This document shows positions 33,401-45,400 of a stretch of DNA of 64,000 nucleotides, in pieces (within the stretch, counting starts at the first letter, position 1; each line of letters begins with the position of its first letter). The stretch comes from Haemonchus contortus. Lineage: Eukaryota; Nematoda; Chromadorea; Rhabditida; Trichostrongylidae. A model generated the notes under the pieces. The model worked only from the letters and a program-made list of their open reading frames with translations. It had not been told where the DNA came from and searched no databases. Both the position numbers and the translations under genes were made by a program. Location: the NCBI GenBank assembly GCA_000469685.2, contig LS997562.1, positions 20,489,920-20,553,919 of the forward strand. Direction: 5' to 3'.

Positions 33401-36400
33401 CGCGCGGCAAAGTTCTTACCTATTTGAACGACTTAACGCCTATCGTAGAGGTCCGAATCCGAAGTAAAATAAATTAGAAGGATCATCTGACCCTACCAAA
33501 CAACTCTACTTCGAGTTTGTGCCAAGAAGGTTTTCATCGGAGTCGCACAAATCGTCTTGAACTTCGCCGCGCAGTTTGATGCGCTCCCTCGAACACACAG
33601 TGCTCGTTCCCCCAATCACGTTTGGTGGGAAAAGCGGACTGCAGTCCACATGTGTTTTACATGGTCCGGGGCGACCTTTTCTGAAATTTTCAATCGGGGA
33701 TAGTTTTATTTCGTCTGAATTCACAAATGATAGTATGGCTAACGATGATGGCAGGTGGAACTTGAATTTTAGTCAGCTATGATAGATTCTGATGAGGAGC
33801 AGTTCCTTCCCCGCTGATTCTTTCACGGGAAGAATTCATTAAAGGCCGCACGTTTCTTCGAGAAAACAAGGGTATGGTATCAAACTGTCGAAATTAGGCG
33901 AAAGGTAGATATACTCCAAAAACCAAAAGCAAAAATATAAGTATGTTTATTGGTTATTGTTATTGTCTGAAATTGCAAAATTAGAAGATTTTCTGGGACC
34001 ACGCAGTATATAGTCTCATTCAGAGCTGATCTTATGCCTTGAGAAGAAAGATCGTTAAAAAGTGGAAATATAGATAATTAAAACAAAAACCCATTGACGA
34101 CACTGCAGCCCACATGTGGACGGCAATGCCGTCATTGGGTCAACTTTTTTTTGACGGCATTCCGATTGTTCAGATTTCGTATGGAGTAGAAAAAGTTTTC
34201 CCAGAAGTAATTGCTACCCTCTTGAAGTTTTAGCTGTTGCTGTTTTGTAAAAATTTTTGACAGAGGCCCTGTAACCTTGTTTTTCTTTTTGAAGTTTGGG
34301 TACAATAGGGAAAATTTTCGCCGAAAAAAACAAGATTTGTCAATGTACGGTCTAATATGTGGGGTCATAAAATTGTAAAGTATAGAACGGTTACTTCGTG
34401 AAACTTTCTAGAGTTATCATTATGACGAACTTTTTCCTTTTAAAACTGGTTTAGCACTCGTTGTTACAACGATGAACGATTTTAAACAATTGCAGTCGTT
34501 ATTCCATATGCACTACAATTAACCAAACCCAACATTACAATGAGAAGGCTTTTTTTACAATAATAACGGGTTCTTTTGAAAAATCACACCGCTACTTATG
34601 AAGCTGCCGGCCACATTCATTGTGTTCCCACTATTTTTGAATAATCACTTTCCGGGTGTAGAGTAGTTGGGTCGAAACTGTCGCGTCGCGGCAAGATGGA
34701 CGCCGTGCGCAAAAGAACGTAGCAAAGCGCAACGGCACATAAGAAATCCAGGAACAAAAAACTAGAACTAGAGTAAAATCATGTCCAAAATAATAATCGC
34801 ATCAATTGAGCTGTATGAAGAAAGCTAGAACTGTGATAACGAGGCAAATAGTCCACGATTGCCGCGCGCAGCAAAGCAATTACACAAATCATACTGTCCG
34901 TATCCCAAATAAACAGCCCCTTTAGAAAGCTTCTTTTTAGGAGCGTCCAGTCACAACTCCTTTGCAATCTCAGGCAATATCAAAATAGCTTGCTACTAAA
35001 AATAACTTCAATGCGTAGGTTTAAAATGAATACAAAGCAAAGAAAGCTTTTTTTGCTTAAATTTCCCTCTCCCTCCCTCTGCCCAACGTGAACAATGATA
35101 AATCCGAAAGCATCCACAAACCTCCTGCCTTTCCCCCCCCCCTCCCCTATGGTGGCCCTCCTACGGGACGTCCCGCCCCTTGCCGATCGCCACACCCCCT
35201 TGCTTGACCCGATCCTAAATACATTGTGCTCGTTGCAACGTTTTACCTATGTACGCCTTATTGTGCCAGTTCTCATAGAATTTTTGCGTCATGAATTCAG
35301 CGGCTGTCAAACTGCCAAACTTTGACACTCAGCATCTTCTTGTCTGCAGAATGCAGAATCACTTCAACGCTGCACCTACAAACAGCGGTTCTCCTAAGAG
35401 GATTTGATCAAAACGGACCGGTACTTGTTCGAGAAAGCAATGGGGAAAGTTTTCTCGATGTTATTGGCAGAGTTTTTATGGGATGCACTTCATGATTGGG
35501 ATTACTGAAAAATGGATCGCTGTGACCGCAACGGTTTCCTTCAAGTGGCTGCATTAGATGATTGATGCAGTGCTCCAGAAACACACAAATCATAATTACC
35601 TCTTCAACAGTTATTGACCCTGTACGGTAGGAATGGCCCACTGGAGAATGAATTGAATTATTTCTTCAATTTTCTAGGTGAAGCTGCATCCGGAAAACAA
35701 CTGAGGGCAGCCAAAAATCGTCTATGTCCCTGTCAATATGCTTTACAAAGAGCTACAACAAGCAACTCAGAGGAAAGTATCATTACCGGTACGATTCACC
35801 GAAATTCGTGAATCGTTCGCTGGCTCACGCATGGCTTCAACGATTCTGAATGGAAGTCGAATGTGGGGCGCATCCCGGAACGGAATCAATCACTGCCGAA
35901 AACTTTGTTTTACTATAGGTTTTAGCAAAAAGAAGCCGAACTTGACGCTGTTTTCGTTGCTGCAGTTTTTGACTATCTAATGTAGTGTACTGTTTACCAA
36001 ACCCGAGGGGGACTGGCGAACTGTACGCTTTGATTGAACCCCCCTGGAAGGGCGGAACATCGCAAAAATCCAATAGTGGCAGTACTTCTGTACACTATGC
36101 ATTTTAGTCTCCAAAATCAGTTCACGGCCTCGTTGAGAAAGCAGAATTTAGGAAGGAAGGAGCCAAGAATTGAAATTCCTTTCCCGTTGAAATTCGGCTT
36201 GGAAAATTTCTGGTGGTTGTAATAAGAGATCCGTCAATGTTTTTCCAAATGCATGGAGAAGAAATAGGAAAAAAGCTGGAAAATTTCAAACCTTCGCTGC
36301 GAGCTCGTGCAATTTCTGCATGTCTTCGTCGGTTAACAATACGAACGAATCGCCACCTCGGAACGTCGCCAACTGAAAACGTCTAAGTAAATCAGAAATT

Positions 36401-39400
36401 TAAGGAAATTGAGGAATCAGGTAGAAAAGAGGCAAATAGAAACTACCCAAAGACGAGACATAACCAGTTTCTCATGGATTGCTCAGAAACGATGTAAAAA
36501 ATTGAATTTTAGCGGTCTCACATCACTTTTAGGAAATTATTTTGTTAAAGTGCTCAAAATTTGATTTCTGTTTGCGGAAAAGGGATGCACCGCCCTAATA
36601 AGGCAGAGGAAGAGCGCATAAACAAAGATGAAACGAGAACTTCTCATGTAGATAAAGGAAAACCATTATATCTGTCTCAGTCTGGTTATAGCAAGCATAA
36701 ATGAGAAAAGTTTACTTGCTTAACGCCCAAGGAACTGGTAAAGCTGTTTCAGAGTGAAGTGAGTAGCTTGAAGAGTGGAGTGTCGCTCTCAACTGAGAGC
36801 CATTGCCATTTTTGATCCCTTTCCCTTTACTAGATGACAGCATGGAGAGACCAGGCTTCCTCATAATGACAGGAATCGGTGAGTCCTTACGCAGCTCGGA
36901 CTGCAGGGCAAGACCAAGTGAATTTCCAATCACAAATGAAGTTGAACGTGGCACAGCACTATTGTATGAAGCATAAGAATCATGTAGAAGTGAAGGGTAC
37001 AACAGAGTTAAGAGACCCCCCCCCCCTCTCTCCCCTTTTCTCTTTTTTTAAACATAAATAAAGCTCTACTAGCCATCCAGTTTCCGAACCCAGTCCGTGG
37101 TATAACCTCACTGATCAGAAACCTCTTCTGTTCTCGCACCACTGATCCCTTGTAAGGCTCGGCTTCCCGTCAAAAAAACGATGGGTTCGGTCTAAAGTGA
37201 CATATAGCTAATATATTCAGCTAATAGGCCTTTGACTTCAGAGCATGGTCCAGTACCGGATCAGACTAACGACCACTCGTACACACGCTGCCAACTGGGT
37301 GTTCTGTTAAGCCGCCGGGAAAATTGATTGACCATCTAAAGGGTGGCCTTCAAGCTGTCGGCTCTAGCTGTGGGTATGACTTTTTGAGTGGAAAGACAGC
37401 TCTACATGGTGGTTGGCACTCATATGACATAAATTCACTGCCATCACTAATTGCAAGGAGAAGAATAGTCATAGAAAAGATGTTTTCGGATCACCATTCG
37501 AAGGTGGTATTCATAGTCGTAGGCTTTGTAGATGGTCAAGAAACATCACAGCCGTTCAATGAAGTATTTCCATTGGAAAGTTTCACAGACTTGAATTTTG
37601 ACACTGATTTCTTCCAGTAAGAACTTTCGCACCCACTCGGGACATCTTCTTGATAACAGCTCAGTTTGCATAGGAAGGACAAGCTGGTTCACAACAAGCG
37701 ATGGCAGTTTTGTTGCTGCTCTTCCTAAATTGCGAAATACACCCCTAAATACCTTCTCAGAACTTTACAGGAGAGAGCATGGCCCTACGGTTCTCCTGAC
37801 GTAATTCAACTTCCCCCATATTGCATGTTCAGAAGGCAAAATACCCATCTGGCCCCTTCCCATTAAATAGACCGTGAAAAATACTGATAGCAGTCTCGCT
37901 GCTGGCTGCCTAATAGACTTGAACATCTAATTTGCGGGGAGTAGCAGACTTCCCAGTAACGTGTCCCCGTCAAAATTCGGTGCTACACGGTAATGAGATG
38001 TTTGGCTGGCTAGTAGCGATTTACTTTTTGTGAAAATCCCGAAGAGCCCCTCAAAATGTCAGCTGGTGGAGGTCACCGGTCAACCATACGAAGAGCTCAC
38101 CCAAGCTGATACCATGCCCAGTATATGGCAAAAGAGCAGGTTTGGGAAAACTCCAATTGCCAATTTGACAGAGATGCATTCCAAGTGAATCGAGAAGGCA
38201 CTAATGAATCGAATAGCGTAAATGATACGAATTGCTGAGAAACGAAATGAGAGGAAGGTCGGTTGTAGCAACGTATATCATCTGGGAACAGCTCCATTTA
38301 AAAAAGTTTCGAACAGGTTTTCCAATGAAAAAGGGCATGGAATTGGTGATGATTGCCATTTTGAGGACAACATTTCGGATTATCTGGCAAGCCAACCGTG
38401 CACTCTTCATCTAGCAATGAAAATTCGCTCTGCTGTGCATAGCATTGAATCGGGCTCGTTTTTTCATGCCCGGGGACCTCCTGAAATCAAGGGGGAACAA
38501 TCTCTCGAAAATCTGCATGGCTTGATCGTTTTTCTGTTCGCTCTGTTAAACCGCCCTTAGTATAGAATTTTCCGGAACCTCTCCACCTTTGGTACCCTTC
38601 CAAACACGAGACGCCCGAGCAACGTAAGTGGGATATGAGCAGCTTCAGGTCTTGAATGGGACATATTTAATTCATTCTGTTTTTGTCTTTACAGGATGCT
38701 GGACATGAGAAATGTCGCTCAGTCAACTTCGCGATCGTCAAAGTAAGGAGTTGACCATGAGAGGTTGACTGAAATTCATGAGGGGCCCCTTAGTCGAAGC
38801 CTCTCCACGAGCGTTGGAACCATACTGGTATTCTATTTATTTCGGCTCATGGCAAGTTTGAAACCTTTCCGAGAACATTCAAAACAAGAATTTTTCATTG
38901 AGCTCCTGATAAATTCTTTCTTAGATGGGGAGCAACTGGCTGGGGGTGTGGTGCAGTAGGATCGAAATAGTCGTGTCGCGGCGAGAGAGGTGTCGCGCGC
39001 GAAGGAATTTAGCAGAGTTCAGCAGGGGGTAAGAAATACAGGAACAAAAGAACTAACAGTAGAATCTGCCAGAAGTACTAATCCATAGCGATTGAGCCGT
39101 ATGAAGAGTGCTAAAACTGTTATAATGAGCCAAATGGTCCGCGGCAGTCGCGTGCGGCCGATCGATTACTCAGAATGGTTCCTACTGCCCGTCTCCCACT
39201 GAGGGTTCAGGGGGCTGTTCAGTTATGCTTCCAGATCTTTCTCATAGGAAGGATAGCAAACTAAGAGCAGCTCCCCAATCAGTCAAAACATTTCAATTTA
39301 AATATCTCGGAACAGAACAGGACCTTGATGAAAGTACAGTTGTGTCATCAGCCGAGCTAACTCGTCCAAAGAATCTTAGAAGTAGAAAATTCTGTCTTCG

Positions 39401-42400
39401 TGTTGATCGGAATTTTCAAAACTCGAGTGCCGAACAGTTGCCTGGGAAGAGCCCCTCCCCTCCGTAGCCTAACAGTTGCCTGGGAAGAGCCCCTCCCCTC
39501 CGTAGAATATCTACATTGAAGAGCGCTAATATGGTTTTACGTGCTATCTATTGAGGACTGCTAATAAAGAGTTAGGACAGTCACTTACAAAATCCCTTTT
39601 TGAGGGTGAAATCAGAGGTTTGAGTATTTGACGGAAAAGTTGGGTGTGCTACCAAAAGACTCCGTTGATTCAACTGCTTTTATTCGATCCAGTTCTACTC
39701 CTGTAATGAGCCTTCTACGTAGTAGGTTCCACCTCACTACATGCTGATTTGTTTCATCCGACAGACGTAGGTTTTTGCTATGGTTGTAAATGTGAAGCAG
39801 CATAACCGCTAAATAGCACTACACGGACTTGTCACTACCGTAAGTGGTAATAGATTTGGAGTAACTTAAAAAATCTTCTTCGCTACCCAGTTATTATAAC
39901 TGTATTCCATCTTGTACCTAACCTTTGGGACTCATAGTGATGGTCCAGTCTTACCAGAACATTATCCATTCAGGTGAAAGCGGGCGGTCAAGAATCTGAA
40001 GATGGTCCTGATAACCTCGAGTGTCTACTAACTTTGGACCTGAAGATTTTATGTAAAGCTATATGAAGGCTATAAAAATCGCAATTTGAAAAATCAGACC
40101 CCATAGAATATCTTCGAAAAGGGTGGAAACCTGTCGTTCATGCTATCAAGCTAGCCATCAAGAAGGAGAGGCTGCTAAGGAAAATAAGAGAGACTGAAAA
40201 GAAAAGATTGAAATGCGCTCTCATCCTCCAGGCTGCCCGACTGCTCTCTACTGCGGTATGTCTCTATTCAAGGGCTGCAAGGCAAAAACGGAAGCAGGAA
40301 GAAAAGGAAAAGTAGGAGACTGCCAGAGCACGTACACAGTGTTCTCCTCATATCGAAATCGAAACTCTTCAGAAGGTCCCCGACACGGACGAGATGAACA
40401 GGATGTTTGACAGGTTTTGACTCGTTAACATCACCTCATAATCAGCGATATTACATGTTTTCTCCTGTTAGCGATACTTTCCCTGCCCCACTTCCTGTTT
40501 AATCCCAATTCATCATGATTAATCGTAAAGTTTAATTGCAACGTAAACACGTCCATTTGGGGGTGGAACAAACAGAGAATTCAAGTTCCTGGTGCCTAAT
40601 GACTTTATAGACACTTTACTGGTCTGCCTCCTCCTCCTCCTCAGATTACACTGGTAGAGAGAATACGCTCAATGCCTTCAGAGGAGACAGTTGCCAAGTC
40701 TCACTGACAAGCTGTTAATTCTTTCCCAACCATTCCCACAAGAATTTTTGCAAGAATGCGACTTTGAGCAGAACTCCAGTTATCTAAAAAAGTTAAGTGA
40801 ACCGGTTTCAAGCAGTTAGAGGATTCTAAGGAGTTTTCCAATAAACTTTCAAGAACGGAAATGACCGTAACCATCATTTACGAGTAGCGGTAGAAGTACA
40901 AAACGATAGGCTTTCTCGGTAAAGGCGGTGTGTTCGTGGGTAGGCTGAGATACTATTCTTTCTGGAAATCCCTTTCATGCTAACGGTTGTTGATGGAAAT
41001 CGTTCATCACCAGTAGAAACTATTATGTATGGCCGTGCAGCTACAGAACAGGCACGGTGAGCTAAGTATGACCCTCGGCGCTTTCTGGGTAGCAATCGTT
41101 TAGGCCTGAAGCCGGTAAGTGGATTAGCTCTTTTGAAAAGTATTTGCCGAGAATTCCACAAGAGCCCAGCTTTTTTTTCAGGAATTCTTCAAAAGATTCC
41201 ACGGAACTGCTATATAAGGACACTATCCACAGCTCTCTTCCTCACTTGGACCTATAGTAGCCGGAATTTCTTTCCATATTCGACACACAACTCCTTAAGA
41301 GTTCGAATTCAACCACTCCGTTGATGAAGCCCATCGGAACTTATGTCTAGTGACTGGAATCGAAGCCCCTCTCGAGCTGCTCTGTACAGGTCTCGTTCCG
41401 ACGCTCCAAGACTCGAGAGTCAAAAAATTCAGCATAGCTTCGATTTGTTGGATCAACCACGACATCAGGAAATTTCGGATATGTTAAGTACATAAGGTGG
41501 GTGTTGAATCTGTCGAAACCTTCAAAACATTTGAGAAATTCTGGATTGTAGCGAAATTCCAGGTAGATACTTTTCGAACACCTTATATAAAGCCCGTCAA
41601 ATTTACCGCACCTCTCAAAAAAGACGAGTTGTACATTACCGTTGCCAGGAATAAAAAGATCAGTACTGATAATAATACGATGAACCGAGTGTTATTATGC
41701 TACGAACCGAAACCACGCACACATATGGACCTATTCGGGGGAATTGTAGGCTACCCTTGGAGCACGGCTACATCTTCTTAGTTGTGAGGCAAAGACAAAA
41801 GGCAATAGTAGTACGGGTACCTCCTACATATAATGACTCTTAGAGTTCGGACCGTTTTACTCTTCCACGTCGGACAACTCGTTCGTGACCATCAAAGAAA
41901 GCAGCTACAAAGCATAGGACATCGAGTGGCTTCGTAGAGCGCCGAATTCTTCAATAAATTCCTCACACACTCGATTCATCCTCAAAAATTGAGCCGAGTC
42001 AACCCCAGACCACTAGGTCAGTTAGACAACAGGCAGAATTCATACGACACCCACGACGGACCGGAAGCACTACAGATGGTGAAATGGTGCGAGCGACAGT
42101 AAACGACATCGGCTTCTCTAAAAAACGCACAGAATAGCAGTGCAGAGGACATCAGATAGATGTATGATGTAGGATTGTTCCAAAATGAAGACGATTGTAA
42201 AATTAGGAGGAATTCAAGAGAGAAGGGGAGAAGAACAGAGAAGTTTTGTCAACATAAAACTGGGAAGACAGCTTAAGCATTTGACTGTTTACCCGAGTGG
42301 AAGTGTGGAAAAAACGTTCATTGATGTTTCCTAACAATCATGTGCCGGTTCATGTTCCTAGCCAGTCGGCTTGCTCTCTTAAACACAAAGCGAGACACAC

Positions 42401-45400
42401 AATAGATCACTAACGGTTTGAAATGATTCTAAAGAAGAAGTTGCCTCCGCTAGTCTAACAAGGGGCGTTTTAATTGATGGATTGACTTGGAGAAGGTTTC
42501 TATGAGAATCTTCTTGGTTGTATCGACCAGCGGTTTCCGAAGTATTGATGATGATCAATAGATGCAATTCGTGTTTTAAATCTAACAAATGACCCTTCCG
42601 TCCTTGAAGGACAAGCCTTTGAGCATTAGTTAATCCCGTCTGAAGGTTGCGCCCCACATTCGACTTATATTCAGAATCTAAAGGACTTAACGAATGCGTA
42701 TAAGGTCTACACAATGACGGCGTTGGCCCAGCCGATTAGGGCTTTTAGCTAGTCCCAGATTCCAGGCGAGCCTGGTACCAAGTAACCGACTACGGAAGGA
42801 TGGACGGCTTGATTGACTTAGATGGATATCAACCGGGGTTTGAACCTGTGGCCATAGGAGTGGGATAGTGCGCCACTTGCCACTACATCACCTCTGCCCT
42901 GTTTTCGCCCTTACTGTGTAATACTAAATTCTATCCTAGCCATGTTTTTATATGATATGAGACGAAGCCTTGCTCTATAGAGGAATACGCCCAAGCCAGG
43001 ATCCACTACGATTTATTCTAGTCAACCATTGCTATCCACGACGTTAAGTCCTCTTCCTACATACCTCTCCCCTCCTCCACTACCACAAGTGTGCTCCATG
43101 ATAGTAAATTGAAAAATACGCCTAGAAAGGAATATGAAACGAATTCTCCTTCTGAAAGAAATATAAAATGAGTTGTTTTCTGAATTCCCGTTTTTGGAAT
43201 TGAAAATGACTTGAACAGGATTATGTAATATATTTTGTTCTATGGAAACAAAAAAGTGCGTGTGAGCGCTTATTTCATGGAAATGAGCAGAAGGCTGTGG
43301 GGCTAGAGGAGGTGGGGTTGCAGGGTTGTTAGGAGAAAAGTGAAATGATGAGGGAAGTGATCAAGGGCGTGTGATGCCAGTCACATGTTGCCTTTGAATG
43401 ATCGGAATGATTGGAACGAAGAGAACTGTCTGCGCATCCATAAGTAAAACTAACATTTATGAAGAAGTATTATAGAAAATATAAAAAGCAGTACATGCAG
43501 AACAGTCAATATGATTTTGATGAATTTTTTTTTTTGGAGGACTCCATATAGGGCAAAACGTAAATGTGAAGCTTTCGGATGCGGAACTCTAACGAAAAAC
43601 TGAAAGGAAACTAACTAGTCGTATGCCTCCTATAAGCAAGTCACTCCCTCTAGAAGAATATCATTAGAACAGTCAAATGAAACGTATTGCCAAAAGCAGC
43701 TGGTATAGTGGCAAGCGGCGCAATATCACACGCATGGTGACGGGTTCGAATCCTGGATAGATATCTGCTTAGAGGCCCAGCCTTGATGGTTGGTTGGTAT
43801 CAGACTCGTCTGGGAGGGTAAACCACTGACTTTTACATCGGTTGGCCACAGCAATTCACTGTATAGGCCACATACGCTTTCAATACGCCACCACGATTCC
43901 GAATGGAAATCGAATGCGGTGCATCCCTCTGACGGGATAGAAACCCTCAAGGATTCGCCCCTTATTTTATCCTTCGAGCAAAGCAGATTGCACTATACAC
44001 TTCGGGGATCTCTGAAGTAAGAGCTTAGTGCTGGAAAAGCCCCACTTTCAGACGCACAATCTAAAGAACTCAGAACATGTAAAGGAGTAAGAAGAGGTCT
44101 CTCTATTCCCTCAAACTCTTCTATGAGTGTTTGTCTGTAGATATTCCCATAACCCAGTACGTCCCACGATCAGCTGAATATGTAAGAAGACGAAGAAATT
44201 TTGCTGGAGGCATTCCTTCCAAATGCTCTTCAGAACACAAGTTCGAGCTGATTTTTCTGAATCGAACTCGAACGCGGAAAAAATAGAGGAGATAGGTTTT
44301 CTAGCATTATACAGGACGACTATAAGCGGATGACAATAAGGGAACTTTCAAGGAACTAGTGAAGAGAGCCTGGGCGGTCACGGGAGCGTGTTGTTGCCGA
44401 AAAGTCACCTGAGAAAGTTTTCGCAAGTTTGAGCGACATCCTTTGTTCAGAAACTTCTTCGCCGCTGTTGTCATGTCGGATAGCGCATGAGTTGGCCTAA
44501 CTGTACGGAAATATTTTCTTAACAACTATTCATGTAATAATGCAGGAATAGAAAGGCATGCAGGTCTAAACCTTCAGAAATGTTGAGGGTTTACATGGGA
44601 AACAGGGCTAACAAAATAAATTATTTGAAGTCAATTAACTGATTATTTCTTTATTCATAGGAAATATGAGATTTGAGTCAAGGTAAATGGAATCATTGAC
44701 TTCTGTTGATTTGTTGATTTTTTCTTTGGAAGATAGGAAGGAGGGTGAAAAGGGAGGGGTTAAGAGGAACTAGGATATAAGATCTGAGAACATGGCGGCC
44801 TTCCTTTGTTTATTTACTTTTCCTTACAAACTGTGAATCCTTTTGTAAGGAAGATTGTTGAGAGATGTAAAAGACACTGACAAACAAGTAAAAGAGGTGG
44901 TGGGGGCAGAATCTCGTGTTTACATCCATTCCAACTATGTAAAGCTGTAGAGACAAGAGGGATAAACCGATGCGAAGACTTCGATTTCTCGGATCAAACC
45001 GAATCGTTTGAATGCTCAGACGATCGGGCAATTAAGAACTACTTGACATACATCCAACAAGCACGGACCATTGGATGAGACCAGAGTTCATGTTTCAGGT
45101 GGTCCTGAGCAGATCTGCATAAAATTAACTTTATTAAGAAAAGGGGGCCAGTAAAGATTACATGGGACATCACCGCTATGAGTTTTAATAAGTTTTATCC
45201 TAAGGTTCTGTTCTAAACTCCCTCAATGTCGTCAAATGCTCTACAACCCGGCAGGATTTATGACTGATGTAAAAGGGGGGGGGGGGATGACATTCTGAAA
45301 TTGGTCCTTCGCACCTTCCTATAAAGGGAACTCCCCTGTCAACTGAGCTACTTCAAGCAGGAACTGTCCGGCAGAAAGTCTGGAGCCAAGCAATTGAGCG

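Noticed and set aside
39225..39467. 80-codon plus-strand frame with a KYLG motif like reverse-transcriptase C-termini
   Set aside because: A single four-residue motif without other retrotransposon context is not enough.
41497..41781. 94-codon plus-strand frame
   Set aside because: No recognisable domain, no upstream signals and no matching neighbour exon.
43741..43755. Possible tRNA gene suggested by GGGTTCGAATCC
   Set aside because: Same reason: it is followed by the repeated SINE body and lacks a plausible acceptor stem and anticodon arm.
43726..44020. Open frames on both strands
   Set aside because: They overlap a SINE copy and share peptide fragments with frames in other SINE copies.
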